In this document: positions 11,161 through 24,678 of the stretch, one piece after another | How the letters are laid out: the number at the start of each line of letters is the position of its first letter | Position numbering within the stretch: position 1 is the stretch's first letter | DNA from: Ceratotherium simum simum | Taxonomy: Eukaryota; Chordata; Mammalia; Perissodactyla; Rhinocerotidae | DNA length: 64,000 bases | Assembly (NCBI RefSeq): GCF_000283155.1 | Contig: NW_004454224.1 | Location: 11,068,744 to 11,132,743 of the forward strand | Direction of reading: 5' to 3' | The notes under the pieces: generated by a model | Told to the model about the DNA's origin: nothing | The model's database searches: none | The model's input: only the letters and a program-made list of their open reading frames with translations | Position numbers and translations under genes: made by a program

Positions 11161-12702
11161 ATGGTTCTTTTAATAGGTCTAAAGTTTTAAAATTATATTT
11201 AAAAATTATTAGTTTAATTATTATAATTAATCTGGAGTTTATTTTTATTTATGATACAAGTTAGGAATCTAATTTAAATCTTTTCATTTCTCCAATAATT
11301 TGTATTGCTATTCTGTCACATAGTAAGGTTCCATATATGCTTGAATCTGTTTCTGGGTACCATAGTCTTTATGTCTGTCCCTGGGCCATATCCTAGAGTC
11401 TTTTTTCCTAAAGCTTTAGAGTAAATCTTGCTATATGATAGAACAAATCCCCCCACCTTGTTGTTCTTTTTCAGAATTGTCTTTGGTTTTTAAAACCGTT
11501 GCTCTTGCCTATGAATTTTATAATTAGTTAAGTTCCATGAAAAATCTTGTTGTGATTTTGATGGTTATTATACTGAATTTATAGATTAATTTGGTAGAAA
11601 TTAGCATTTTTATAGTATTAAGTGTTTCTACCTATGAGTTGATATAGCTTGTCATTTATTTAGATCTTCTTTTTTTAAAATATGTTATTTAGTTTTAATT
11701 GTCATAACTAGAAGGTAGGCATTATAATTTCCAGTATATAGATTCTGTGGGAGAATAAGGAGCTTTCCAAAGAGTGCATGGTTAGTAAAGCCCAAGTCTG
11801 CCTGACTCCAGAGACCATTTTGCTAGATTTTATTATTTGTTCAAAATATTTTCTGCTCTCTATGTGGGGGAATTATACTTCTTGCCCCATTGAAATAAAG
11901 CTGGGCCATATAAGTTGCTTGGGCCAATGAAATGTGAGTGGAAGTGATGTGTACCACCTCCCAGGAGAAGGTTTAAGAGCCAGTATGTGTTTTGGTCATA
12001 GCTCCTTTTCTTCTAAGGATGTCTAAGATGGAAGGTGCTCCTTTAGCCTGGATCCTGCTTTGAAGTGGCTCTTTTTTGCACTTGCTTGAAGTGCTGCAAC
12101 CTCTTAATTGGTTTCTAGAGTTCTCACAAAGGCAATTTGATATTGTTGTTAAGTCAGTATCTCCAAAGAGGGGTGAGGGCCTGGGCTTCCTCTTCTTCCA
12201 TCTTGCTGATGTCACTCCTATTTAGATCTTCTTTATGTTAACAGTTTGTAATTCTTTCCATAGCAGTCTTAGGCATCTTTTGTTGTATTTGTTCCTAGTG
12301 TCTTATAGTTTTTGTTGCTACTGTGAGTGGTATTCATTTTTTTTTTTCAACATTGCTGGATTGAACTCTTATTAATTTTGATAGTTTGTAGACTCTCTTG
12401 GATCCTCTATATGGGCAATCAAAGCATCTCTAAATTATGACAATTTTGTCTTTTCCTTTTCACTGCTTATATGACTTCTTTTCCTTATCATGTTGCATTG
12501 GGTAGAATTAGTATTAGTATTGAATAGAAGAGCAGGGGTGATATTAGGCAGTGTCTTGCCCTCCTTTAATGGGATTACTTAAAATTCTACTGCTAAGTAT
12601 GATACTTACTATAGTTTTTTCATAGTTGCTCCTTGTTAGGTTAAGGAATTTTTGTTCTATTCTTAATTTACCAGTAGTGTTTGTTATGAGTGAGTTTTGT
12701 AT

Positions 12703-12908
12703 TTTCTTTTTTTTTGGCGAGGGGGAGGGGAGGAAGATTGGCTCTGAGCTAACATCTGTGCCCATCTTCCTCTATTTTGTATATGGGACGCTGCCACACA
12801 TGGCTCAATGAGGGGTACATCAGTCCCCGCCCAAGATTCAAACCAGGGAACCCTGGGCTGCCGAAGTGGAGCGCGTGAACTTAACTGCTACGCCACCGGG
12901 CCGGCCCC
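12703..12908 (-). mobile_element. ERE SINE, antisense
   Basis: GGGAGGGGAGGAAGATTGGC start and GCCACCGGGCCGGCCCC end. GTATTTTCT recurs on both sides. Confidence 0.9.
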
Positions 12909-13179
12909 CAAGTGTCGTATTTTCTAAATTGCATTTTCTACGTCTTCTGGGATTATGACACATTTTTTAAAATCTTTAATCTATTAATATTATGAATTGT
13001 GGTGATAGACTTTCTGATGAAAAAGCCTTGCAGTTTATCACAATTTGATGTATAATTTTGATATATCCTGGATTTAATTTTTGCATCTGTGTTCCTAGTG
13101 AGATTGGTTTATATTGTCCTTGTCCTGTTTTGGTATCAAGATTATACCAGCTTTATAAAATGATTGGGTAGGTTTAGTG

Positions 13180-13419
13180 GGGCCAGCCCGATGGCACAGC
13201 GCTGAAGTGTGAGCGCTCCACTGCAGCGGCCCGGGGTTCGCAGGTTCGGATCCCGGTGCACACCGACACACCACTTGCTAAGCCAGGCTGTGGCAGCGTC
13301 CCGTATAAAGTAGAGGAGGATGGGCATGGATGTTAGCCCAGGGCCAATCTTCCTCAAGAAAAAAAGAGGAGGATTGGCATCGGATGTTAGCTCAGGGCTA
13401 GTCCTCCTCACAAAAATAA
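13180..13419 (+). mobile_element. ERE SINE (long type)
   Basis: GGGGCCAGCCCGATGGC head and AAAATAAAAT tail. The 18-base string AATGATTGGGTAGGTTTA occurs just before and just after it: a long, clean target duplication. Confidence 0.93.
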
Positions 13420-13587
13420 AATAAAATGATTGGGTAGGTTTATCTATTTCTGTTTTGGAACTTTTTGTATCTGTTCTTTGAAGATTTGGTAAAGCTAACC
13501 TGTAAAAAAGTCATTTGCACCTGGTATTTTGGGGTGGGGGGAGGTGAAGAAGGAAATATTTTTGATAACCAACTTGTTTTCTTTCTT

Positions 13588-13833
13588 CTTTTTGTTTTGT
13601 GAGGAAGATCAGCCCTGAGCTAACATCTGACGCTGATCCTCCTCTTTTTTGCTGAGGAAGATTGGCCCTGAGCTAACGTCTGTGCCCATCTTCCTCTACT
13701 TTATATGGGACACTGCCACAACATGGCGTGACAAGCAGTGCGTCGGTGCGTGCCCGGGATCCAAACCTGCGAACCCGGGCCTCCGAAGCGGAGCGCGCAC
13801 ACCCAACCGCTTGTGCCACCGGGCCGGCCCCCC
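13588..13833 (-). mobile_element. ERE SINE (long type), antisense
   Basis: GTGAGGAAGATCAGCCC start and GCCACCGGGCCGGCCCC end. CCAACTTGTTTTCTTT is present at both ends. Confidence 0.93.
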
Positions 13834-13944
13834 AACTTGTTTTCTTTAATGATGTTTGGTTGTTTAAGTTTTCTATTGCTCCCAGAGCCAATTTTGGAGA
13901 TACATATATTTCTTAAAACACACACAAATTATTCCTTACTCCCT

Positions 13945-14005
13945 TTCATTCATTCATCCAGTACATATTTATTGAGCACCTGCTATGTGTTAGGCATGTC
14001 ATCTT
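13945..14005 (-). repeat. LINE-2 3'-end remnant, antisense
   Basis: TTCATTCATTCATCCAGTAC ... TATTTATTGAGCACCTGC is the complement of the L2 terminus. Confidence 0.5.
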
Positions 14006-14149
14006 AGTTTTCAAATTAGTTGAATCAAAGTTATTTATAGTATTCTTTCCTGATTTAAAAATATTTGTGCTCTTATCTCTTTGGGGTTTCTAAATCTCTT
14101 TAGGGTTCTTTATGTTATTTTTGTGCCTTCTCTTTTTCTTGATGATGGT

Positions 14150-14290
14150 GATGATAATACTAATAGCAAACATTTCATTTTAAACACAAAAAACCTGTTC
14201 AAAGTCACAAATCTAGTAAGCGGTTGAGTGGGATATGTGAACCCAGACTGACAGGCTCCAGAGGTTGTCTTAACCACTATTCCATAGTAT
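14150..14290 (+). repeat. MIR SINE fragment
   Basis: TTCAAAGTCACAAATCTAGT ... AACCCAGACTGACAGGCTCC is the MIR 3' half. Confidence 0.6.
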
Positions 14291-15090
14291 TTTGGTCTAC
14301 TCTACAGTATACTGTTTTGTTAGAGGTTTGCCTACTATACCACCTTTTCAGATAACCAAGTCTTCATTTATGCTAAATGAATGAACTGAACAGATATTAA
14401 TTTCTCTCTTTCTTTGACAACTTCTCACTTCACTCTTACACCACACGTTGAAGAAAGCTATAGCCTGTATCACATTTGGTCGTCAAGTTGTTGAGGTTTC
14501 GTGAAGAGGCAGGTGTAGGCTTGGAAAAATGATCAAGTTTTTCTCCCTCCGTTCTCAATCTACGTCCTTTCTGTTTGGGAGCCGGTGGTAGTATGAGGCT
14601 CAGGTGTGTCTTTCTTTGTTAGAGACTTGAGTGACCACATCTTTGCTGACTGCCTTGCTTGGCTTGGTAAGCCCATTGAATATGCAGCAATGGCTGCTAT
14701 TCTCTCTGCTTTTTGAGGAAGTGAATGAAGATTTGACACAAGATTTCTGAAAGGTTGCTGATCCTCCATTAAAATGTCCTGCCTTCTATTTCTTTCTCTA
14801 AAGCATGTCTGGAGTTGTTTTATAATGTGGAAATAATTAGCCAATTTAACTAATTACATGAAGCCACAGAGCCAACCAAAGAACTTTTCATCTTTTGGCT
14901 TAATTAGCCTCATTCTTTAAAATGCTTGGTATTACTACTTTATTTACTGGTACATTACTTGCAAGCATTATTATAAGACTGTTTTAAAGGACAGGAGTCG
15001 GGCCAAACAAAACCAAATAGTCACTGGTTGGCTGAGTCTCTTGGGAAAAAAAAGAACCCTCACAACAAACAGATCTCAACTCTTGGCTCC
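14291..15090. other. No feature recognised
   Basis: Unique-looking DNA containing a 94-codon open frame on the minus strand (14560-14844) with no recognisable family or splice context. Treated as chance. Confidence 0.4.
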
Positions 15091-15429
15091 ATCAGAGAAG
15101 TTATTTTTAAGTGGAACTTTTTGATATAGAAGCCATATAGCCCTTTTTAGAAAATTGGAAAAATAGAGAAAGGAAAAACCTTCTTGCACAATAAATATTG
15201 GCATTTTATTATATTCTTGTCTGACTTTCACTTCATATGTTTTTAATAAGGTTGTAATCACAATATATACACAATTTTCTCCTACTACATTTTTTTCACT
15301 TAACATGTAAGCATTTTCATGTTAATGACATAGTCTTCTAGTCGTTTTTAATTAATAAGTTGTCTATAAGATGATATATCATAAATTAATCATTTTTATG
15401 TTTTTAGGCATTTAGGTTTGTTTTTGTTT

Positions 15430-15640
15430 TCCCATTATTATGAATAGCAGAATATTTTAGTGGTTAGGAACTCATGCTGTGTGTCCTTGAGCAAGTTATT
15501 TGATGTTTTGAAAGTACCTACCTCATAAAGCTGTTTTGAGAATTAAATGAGGTAACAGACATAATGCAGGTAGCACAGTGGTTATTCTGAGTACATAGTT
15601 CTCAATAAGTGCTAATTAATGTTAATGTCACTGGGATGAA
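15430..15640 (+). repeat. MIR SINE fragment
   Basis: TGTCCTTGAGCAAGTTATTT, GAGAATTAAATGAGGTAA and CATAGTTCTCAATAAGTGC follow MIR order. Confidence 0.65.
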
Positions 15641-16014
15641 TATCGTAATGCATATAACTTGTTACTTAATTGAAAAATTTAGGACAAATTTCCTAAAGTA
15701 GAATTACTTGATCAAAGTATATGTATATTTTTATGGCTCTTGAAATTGCTTTAAAAAAGTTGTGCCCTGTAATAGTAACATTTGTATGTGAAGATATCAA
15801 CTTCCTGTACTTCGCTAGCATTGGGAATTTCAATTACTTAAAATGTTGTAGCCAATTTAATAGTTAATAAAGTGGTATATAATTTTAATCTGTATTTATT
15901 TAAACCTTTTTATATGCGTTTACTATCAGTACTTTCTTTTTTTGGAACTTTCTCCATGTCTTTAGGAACAAACATCTAAGATGAAGTTTAGAATAAATTC
16001 AGTCATTAGTTGTA

Positions 16015-16368
16015 TGCTATAGTCTGAATGTTTGTGTCCCCTCCTGAATTCATATGTTGAAATTCTAATGTCCAATGTAATGGTGTTAGGAGATGGGAAC
16101 TTTGGGAGGTGTTTAGGTCATGAGAGTGGAGCCCTAATGAATGGGATTAGTGCCCTTATAAAAGAGACCCCACAGAGCTCTTTAGGTCCTTCTGCCATGT
16201 GAGGATACAGTGAAAAGTCTGCAACCCAAAAGAGGGCCCAGAACATAACCATGCTGGCACCCTGATCTTGGACTTCCAGCCTCCAGAACTGTGAGAAATA
16301 AGTTTCTGTTGTTTATAAGCTACCCAATCTGTGGTATTTTGTTATAGCAGCCCACACAAACTAAGATA
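16015..16368 (+). mobile_element. Solo LTR, ERVL-MaLR family
   Basis: Starts TGCTATAGTCTGAATG and ends CTAAGATA. Contains GGTCATGAGAGTGGAGCC and GAACTGTGAGAAATAAG. The 5-mers TTGTA and CTGTA flank it. No internal retroviral sequence. Confidence 0.8.
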
Positions 16369-16699
16369 CTGTACAAGTTGTATTTTTAGACTTGACGCCA
16401 TTATGGACAAATTATTCAGATTCGATTTCACTGTTGTAATGCCATTTTGTTTTAAAATACTCAATTGGCTATGGAATGATAGGTCTAATGTAATGATTTC
16501 CTAAATCTCATTTTCTTCTAATACTCTATTGATACAAGATTATTGCTGTAGAGTTTCTTGAAGAATTAGAATATTATCTAAAAATGTTCTTTCAGCAACA
16601 GCTATTTGTATGATGAAGTTCTTTTCCAAAGAGAATAAGATAATGAAAACTGAATTTCTGTACTGTGTTACTTATATTAGAATTTATTTCACTCTAAAT

Positions 16700-16935
16700 A
16701 GGTATATATAGTGATGAAAAACACAGGCTTTAGAGTCAGCCCTATGCTTGAACCCAAACTTTTATGTGCTATGTAACATTTGAACATCCATTTTCTCAGT
16801 TGTAAAAATGGGAATAATAATAAAATTCCTACCTCATAGAGTTATGAAAATTTAGGTAGGTAATATTATGAAGTGTTAATATAGTGCCCAACACATAGGA
16901 AATGCTTAATAAATGTTACCTGTTATTAATAATAA
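16700..16935 (+). repeat. MIR SINE fragment
   Basis: AACACAGGCTTTAGAGTCAG ... GAAATGCTTAATAAATG: start and end of a MIR. Confidence 0.7.
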
Positions 16936-17582
16936 TAACATTTAGTTTTACTCTGAATGATCAGGCTGGGTTCTAAACAAAATTTCTCTTTGTTTTGCTC
17001 CAAACTTTCTGAAAGGATTTATTGAATATAAATTATTTCTTTTGGGGAAGCTAACAGAAAACTAGGTGGTATCAGTTCTCTTTAGTATTGGAAAAAAATC
17101 GTAACAGGAGAAAAAAAAAGACTTTCATTTCTACCATATACTTTTTATTCTCATTCAAAAAAAGAATAATTTCTTTGCATATTAATTGCCAGATATAAAA
17201 AGTATATACTGCATAGCCTAACAGTTGGCAGGAATTTTAATTTTTCAGGTATTCTAGACTTGTCTGTAGTTATTTGCTACATCAAATCCAAGTTTTATTT
17301 GAGTATTTAATTACTCTATGGGCATTTAAAAATTTCATTTTTTTATTGTTTATGAAATATTTTATATGAATGATATAAACCTAAGAATAATGAAAGAAAC
17401 AAATATCACCCATAATTCTAGGGATAATTACTATTAACATTTAAGTATTTTTTCTTAAGGTCTTTTTTTCTGTACGTATATATTTTACATAAATACCATT
17501 CTGTGTAGTATATCTTATATTTTTCACTTAGAGTAAGCATTTTCTTATCTCATAAGAAGTCTGAAAATATCATTTAAAAATC
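16936..17582. other. No gene; ancient repeat traces
   Basis: AT-rich. 17335-17580 resembles the unnamed ancient repeat at 5975-6290. No exon was seen. Confidence 0.35.
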
Positions 17583-18135
17583 ATGGTGGAGGTCCTAGCC
17601 AATGTAATAAGGCAAGAAAAAGAAATAAAAGGCATAGAAGTTGGAAAGGCAGAAGTAAAACTGTCTTTATTTGTAAATGACATCATTGTTTATGTACAAA
17701 ATACTAGGGAATCTGAAATATAATTATATGAATTATGTGAAGAAATATGTGAATTTAGCAAGGTCACAGGATACAAAGTCAATATATAAAAAAATGTATT
17801 TTCATTTACTAGCAGCAAACAATTGGAAAATAAAATTAAAAACAATTCCATTTATAATAGCACCAAAAAATATGAAACACTTAGGGATAGATTTAATGTA
17901 AAAAAAAAAAGTAAAATGTCTTTCTGCTGAAAGCTATAAAACATTGCTGAGAGAAATTAAACAATATATGGAGAGATATGCCATGTTCATAGATTGGAAG
18001 ATTCAATATTGCTAAGATGTCCATTCTCCGCAAGTTGATCTGGGATTCAACATGATCGTAATTCAATAGACTTTTTGTAGAAATTGACAAACTGGTTAAA
18101 AAATTTATATAGAATGATAAGCAGTTATAGCAAGG
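17583..18135 (+). mobile_element. LINE-1 ORF2 fragment
   Basis: Begins in the reverse-transcriptase region (GGAGGTCCTAGCCAATGTAA ... GTAAAACTGTCTTTATTTG) and is decayed by stops. The same ORF2 region recurs at 18290-18520, so two separate L1 copies are abutted. Confidence 0.75.
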
Positions 18136-20200
18136 TTGCAAGCATCAAAGTTAATATACAAAATTCAATTGGTTTCTTATATACCAGCAAATGAAAGAGT
18201 GGAATTTTAAATTAAAAACATATTACCATTAACATTAGCACCCCCAAAAATGATATACTTAGGTATAAAGCAAAAAAAAAAAATGTGTACGAGATCTGTG
18301 TGAAGAAAACTATAAGGCTCTGATGAAAGATATCAAAAGACAACTAAATAAATGGAGAGATGCTCCATGTCATGGATAGGAAGATTCAATATTGTCAAGA
18401 TATCAGTTCTTCCCAGCTTCATCTGTAGATCCAATGGAATCCCAATCAAAATCCCAGCAAGTTATTTTGTGAATATCAGCAAACTGATTGTAAAGTTCAT
18501 ATGGAAAGGCAGAAGATCCAGAATAGCCAACTCAATATTAAAGGAGAAGAACAAAGTTAGAGAATTGACACTACCCAACTTCAAGACTTACTATAAAGCT
18601 ACAGTAATCAGGACGGTGTGGTGTTGGTGAAAAAATAGATCAAGGGAAAAGAATAGAGAGTCCAGAAATAGAGCCCAGAACAAAATAGAGAGCCCACATA
18701 AATATAGTCAACTGATCTTTGACAAAGGAGTAGAGGCATTTCAGTGGAGCAAAGATAGTCTTTTCAACAATGGTACTGGAACAACTGGACATCTACATGC
18801 AAAAAAAAAAAAAAATCTAAATACAGATCTTACACCTTCACAAAAATTAACTCAAAATGGATCAAAGACCTAAATGTAAAAACGCAAAACTATAAAACTC
18901 CTAGAAGATAATATAGGAGAAAACGTAGATGACCTTGGGTCTAGAGATGACTTTTTAGATACCACACCAAAGGCATGATCCGTGAAAGAAATAATTGATA
19001 AGCTGGGCCTCATTAAAATTAAAAAGTTCTGCTCTGTGGAAGACAATGTCAAAAGAATGAGAAGACAAGCCACAGACTGGGAGACAATATTTGCAAAAGA
19101 CACATCTGATAAAGGACTTTTATCCAAAATATACAAAGAACTCTTAAAACTCAATAATAAGAAAACAAACCAGTTAAAAAAATGAGCAGAAGACCTGAAC
19201 AGGCACCTCACCAAAGAAGATATACAAATGGCAAGTAAGCACATGAAAAGATGCTCCACATCATATGTCATTAGGGAATTGCAAATGGAAACCACAATGC
19301 GATACCACTACACACCTATTAGAATGGCCAAAATCCAGAACTGAAAACTCCAATTGCTGACAAGGATGTGGAGCAACAGGAACTCTCATTCGTTGCTGGT
19401 GGGAATGCAAAATGGTACAGCCACTTTGGAAGACAGTTTGGCAGTTTCTTACAAAGCTAAACATACTCTTATCATATGATCTAGTAATCATGCTTCTTGG
19501 TATTTACCCAAATGAATTGAAAATTATGTCCACACAGAAACTTGCACGTGGATGTATATAGAAGCTTTCTTCATAATTGCCAAAACTTGGAAGCAACCAA
19601 TATATCCTTCAGTAGGTGAGTAGATAAGTAAACTGTGGTATATCTAGACAATAGAATATTATGCAGCATTAAAAAGAAATGAGCTATCAAACTGTAAAAA
19701 TACATGGACGAAACTTAAGTGCATTTTGCTAAGTAAAAGAGGCCAATCCAAAGAGGCTATGTACTGCATAATTCCAAATATATGACATTCTGGAAAAGGC
19801 AAAACTATGGAGACAGTTAAAAAGATCTGGGGTTGCCAGGGGTAGGTGGGGGTTGGGGAGGAAGAATGAATAGGTGGAGCACAGAGGATTTTCAGGGCAG
19901 TGAAACTATTCTGTACAATACTACAATGGTGGATCCATGTGGTTACACATTTGTCAAAACCCATAGAATGTATAACACCAAGAGTAAACCCTAAGGTAAA
20001 CTATGGACTTCAGGTGATAATGATGTGTCAGTTGATTCATTAGTTTCGATGATTGTAACAAATGTACCACTGTGGTGCAGAATGTTGATAGTTGGGGAGG
20101 CTGTGTGTGTATAGAGACAGAGAGTATATGAGAACTCTCTGTACCTTCCCTCAATTTTTCCCTCAAAACTGCTCTGAAAAAATAAAGGTTACTAATTTTT
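18136..20200 (+). mobile_element. LINE-1 ORF2 3' part and 3' UTR
   Basis: Reads through ORF2 in pieces: [20 protein letters not shown], then the C-terminal stretch, to a 3' UTR with ATAAAGGTTAC near 20185. Frames are broken. A 67-codon open piece (18982-19185) is a remnant, not a gene. Confidence 0.8.
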
Positions 20201-20907
20201 AAAAAACCAGAAAAATGTTATATGAAAAATATGAAAAGGAGCTAAGACAGTCAAAAAAATCTTGAAAAGGAAGAGCGTTGCTGGAGGACTTAACCTATAC
20301 AACAAAGTACTTTCTACAAAGCTACAGTAACCAATACCGTGTCGTATTAGCATAAAGATAGACAAATAGAACAATGGGAAAGAATATTGTCCAGAAATAG
20401 GCCCATACTTATATGGTTACTTCATTTTTTTAATAAAGTTACCAAAGCAATCCAATGAGGAAATGAAGGCCTTTCCACAAATGTTGCTGGAACAACCAGA
20501 TATCTATAAGGAGGAAAATGAATCTTGACACCTACTGCAGATCACACATACACATTAGAGGTGAAAGATAGACCTAAAAATAAAAGCTATGAAGATACTG
20601 GAAGAAAACAAAGGAGAATAATATCCTTGTAACCTGAGGGTAGGCAAAGATCTTCGGGCATAGAGATAAGTAACTGTAAAAGAAAAAAATTGATAAACTT
20701 CATCAAAATAAAAAACTTCTGCTCATCAAAAGACTCTTAAGAAAATGAATAGGTAAGCCACAGTTGAGAGAAAATATTTGCAAAACATGTGTCTGGCAGT
20801 GGGCTTTTATCCACAGTATAAAAACAGCTTCTAAAACTTAATAATAAAAAGGCATCTTGATTTAAAAAAATGGGCCAAACACTTTACACCTACTAGGATG
20901 GCAATAA

Positions 20908-20941
<34 letters not shown>

Positions 20942-21710
20942 GAAATAACAGATGTTGATAAGTATATGGCAAAATTGGAACACTTGTACATTGTTGGTGG
21001 GACTGTAAAATGGTATAGCCACTGTGGGAAACAGTTTGGCAGTTCCTCAACAAGCTAAACATAGAATTGCCATATGACCCCAAATTTCACTCGTCTGTAT
21101 ATACCCAAAGGAGTTGAAAGCAGGGACTCATATAGATATTTGCACGCCAATGTTCATTGCAGCATTATTCACGATAACCAAAAGGTGGAAGCAACCCAAT
21201 GTCCACCAACTTATGAATAAGTAAACAAATTGTAGTATATATACAGAAGAGAATATTATTCAGCCATAAAAAGGAATGAAGTTCTGATACATCTTACAAC
21301 ATCAATTAACCTTGAAAACATTATGCTAAGTGAAATATGCCAGACACAAAAGGAAAAATATTGTATAATTCCACTTATATGAAATATCTAGAATAGACAA
21401 ATTCATAGAAAGTAGATTAGAGGTTACTAGGGAGTGGGAAGGAAGGAGAATGGGGAGTTATTGCTTAATGGTTACAGAGTTTCTGTTTGGGATGATGAAA
21501 AAGTTTTAGAAATAGTGTGATGGTGCACAACATTGTGAATATAATTAATACCACTGAATTGTGTACTTAAAAATAGTTAAAATGGAAAATTTTGCTATAT
21601 ATATTTTTTACCACAACCTAAAAAATTAATAATGTAATATACCCCAAACCATTGAATTGTATACTTTAGATGGGTGAATTGTATGATATGTGAATTGTAT
21701 CTCAATAAAG
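20201..21710 (+). mobile_element. LINE-1 ORF2 3' part and 3' UTR
   Basis: A third sense L1 copy restarting near GAAAAGGAAGAGCGTTGCTG and ending CTCAATAAAGG. It contains an expanded AAT repeat at 20907-20940. Confidence 0.75.
20907..20940 (+). repeat. (AAT)n microsatellite
   Basis: About eleven AAT units inside an old L1 ORF2. Confidence 0.95.
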
Positions 21711-21902
21711 GTATTTTTTTTTTTGAGGAAGATTGGCCCTGGGCTAACATCCGTGCCCATCTTCCTCTACTTTATATGGGACGCCGCCACAGCATGGCTT
21801 GATAAGCAGTGTGTAGGTCCATGCCCAGGATCTGAACCTGCGAACCCCAGGCCACTGAAGCCGAGCATGCGAACTTAACCACTACACCACCGGACCAGCC
21901 CC
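21711..21902 (-). mobile_element. ERE SINE, antisense
   Basis: T-run plus GAGGAAGATTGGCCCTGGGC start and CACCGGACCAGCCCC end. It lies in the A tail of the L1 before it. Confidence 0.9.
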
Positions 21903-22735
21903 ATAAAGCTATTTTTTTAATGAGCCAAATATTTGAATAAATACTTCACAAAGGAAGATATCTGAATGACCATTAAGCACATGAAAAAGTGCTTAACATC
22001 AGTCATCAGGGCATGCAAATTAAACCCACAATCCACCAGGATGGCTAAAATTAAAAAGAAAACACTAAATGTTAGCAAGGATGTGGAACAGCCGGCACTC
22101 TGATATAATGCTGGTCAGAGTGTAAAATGGTACAACCACTTTGCAAAACTGTTTGACAGTTTCTTATGAGTGAAACATATACCTACGTCATGACCCATCA
22201 ATTCTATTTCTAGGTATTTACCCAAGAGAAATGAAAACATATGTCCAAAACAGGATTTATAAAAGAATGTTCATAGCAGCTTTATTCAAAATAGCCAAAA
22301 ACTGGAAAAATCCAAATGTCCAACAGGAGAATGGATAAATAAATTGGGTATATTCATACAAAGGAAAGCTATTCAGAAATAAAAAGGAATGAATTACTGA
22401 TACATGCAACAACATGAATTAATCTCACAGACATTATGCTGAGTAAAACTGGACAGAAAAGAATATACTGTGTATGATTTCATTTGTTTCAAGTTCAAGA
22501 ACAGTAAATCTAAAGTAGTGAAAAAATAAAAAAAATGGTTGCCTCTGAGAGGTGTTGACTGGGAAGGAGCAGTTAAGAATTTCTTGGGATGATGAAAATG
22601 TTCTATACCTTGATAGAGCATGAGTTACTTTGATATATGCATTTGTCAAAACTCTGCAAATTGTACACTTAATATTTGTGCATTATACTGTATGTAAAGT
22701 TTACCTAAATAAAAGAACTGTAAACAAATATTGAA
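21903..22735 (+). mobile_element. LINE-1 3' part
   Basis: A fourth sense L1 piece, with decayed ORF2 C-terminus and 3' UTR (TTGTACACTTAATATTTG ... AAATAAAAGAACTG). Confidence 0.7.
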
Positions 22736-23160
22736 ATCTAGTTAGTAGGTTTGCTTTTTCCAGAGATGTGGTTTAACAATTCTGAAACTACTTTGTGTAT
22801 TCTAGCTTGCTAAAATGAGTAAGTATATTGAGGATAATGGGAGCCTGATTTCTCACTGTTGGACAGGAAGTTCCATGTATGGAAAGGGGGCAGACTAAAA
22901 TGCACCCTGTGGAATTGGAACTCATGGTTCCAATTATAGAGTATGTATTATATGTGATAAATGTAGAAATATAGAGATATGTGTGTGTATCCTAGCTTTG
23001 TCTGTTGAGAGAGCCTAAAAACAATGATACTCCAATAGCAATCAATGCACTTACTTAGCTCTCAAATCTTGGTTTCTAAACACGCTTTCCCACTTAAAAG
23101 AACCAGAACTTCTTAGAGAAAACACTGATTCCAGTGTTGGGGTAGGGAAAATACAAGATG
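22736..23160. other. No feature recognised
   Basis: Unique-looking AT-rich DNA. Confidence 0.35.
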
Positions 23161-24245
23161 AACCTAGAACATCCTAGAAATTAAGCAAGTTCTCAAAGAT
23201 GATGGAGATAGATTAGAAGACACAGGAGCCAGTTGGAAGGGACTTCCACTGACCAAATATAGGACAGTAATATAGGATAAATAATGATAGTAAGAGATTA
23301 TAATTCATTGAATAAAATAAGAATGCATGACTCCATACTAATGTAAATAAGTAGGGGAGAAAGGAAAGCTCTTCTTTACAATAGAATGCCAACTAATAAA
23401 TGTAGAAGGGATAAAGGACTTAGAAAATCATCAGTGGATGCTAAAACAGTGTGACTTTGGTGAGGAACAGGATATATATGTAATTTGTGGAAAGCTACTT
23501 TGAAACTATTAATTAATTATGGGGGAAAAATAATAAATGTCGCAAAGGAATCTATGCGACACGTTAACCAAATGATCAGTTAACATCACCAGTATTGGAA
23601 CAAACTGATATCATATACCTCCTGATAGCACTGAAGACACAACATCACTTTTGTGATATTTCTGCAAAAAGTGTATAACCTGAATCTAATTATAAGGAAA
23701 GAGCAGATGACCCAAATTGAGGGACATTCTATAAAATAATAAGTCTGAACTCTTCAAAAATGTCAAGGCCAGGAAAGACAAAGAAAGGAGAGTAAAGAAA
23801 CTGAAAACTAAATGTAATGTGCAATACTGGATTGAATCATGGGCCAGGAAAAAAGTAGCTATGAAGGACATTATTAGGATAATTGGTGAAATTTGAATAT
23901 GGACTATGGATTAGATAATATTGTATTCATACTAAATTTCCTATTTTGATCATTTTACTGAGGTTATGTAAGAGATCTTAGAAAATACGCACTGAATTAT
24001 TTAGGGGTAGAGGGTCGCAATGTCCTTATTCTCAATTGATTCAGGAAAAAATATGCATACATATGCACACAGAGAAAGAGAAAGGAGATAAAGCAAATGT
24101 GTCAAAATATACAATTTCTAAATCTGGGTAAAGGGTTTATGAGAGTTCTAGTACTCTTCTTTGAAATTTGAAATTATATGAAGTTTGAAATTATATGAAA
24201 ATAGTTTGAAATTATATGGTTTGAAATTATATGAAAATAAAACAA
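23160..24245 (+). repeat. Old L1M-like 3' region
   Basis: AAAATGTCAAGGCCAGGAAA, TTGAATATGGACTATGGATT and GGTAAAGGGTTTATGAGAGT are typical of old L1 3' UTR sequence. The family name is tentative. Confidence 0.45.
24161..24240 (+). repeat. Short minisatellite
   Basis: Four imperfect copies of TTTGAAATTATATG, some followed by AAAATAG or AAG. Confidence 0.85.
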
Positions 24246-24678
24246 GTTACAAAAATTTATACTATTCCATTGAAAGGTTGTATAATAATTTATTTAACCT
24301 TTTCTTTCTTTCAGGATATTTGGTGATTTCCAGTTTTGTGGTATTATAAATAGTGCTTTGATGAAATTATTAGATTGTTTTACATAAAGGTATTGCAATT
24401 TACATTTTCACCATCAGTGCATACAAACACCTGTCTGATCCACTCTCACCAGTATTGTTCATTACTATTTGAAGAAGACTTTGTTAATTTGACAGGCAGA
24501 ATATCATATTTCATTTTTTTAGGTACTGAAAACACCTTTTTTTAAATTTCAAAAGCAATTCCCAAATATTATAAAAAGTTAAATCAAAAGGTGAAAAATA
24601 AATATTTACAATCTTGTTCACTCAGAGACAACCATACTTTGAATAACTTGGCATATCTCCTTTCAAATTCTCTTAGGA

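Larger units (their letters stand above)
11230..13570 (-). mobile_element. Older LINE-1 fragments, antisense, with insertions
   Basis: Decayed antisense L1 internal sequence, interrupted by a MIR-like piece (about 11700-11830), an unresolved segment (about 11830-12220) that may be an old LTR or DNA transposon, and two EREs. Assignment is by general resemblance to L1M antisense sequence. Confidence 0.55.

Noticed and set aside
14560..14844. 94-codon minus-strand frame
   Set aside because: No recognisable domain, splice structure or codon pattern. Consistent with chance in AT-rich DNA.
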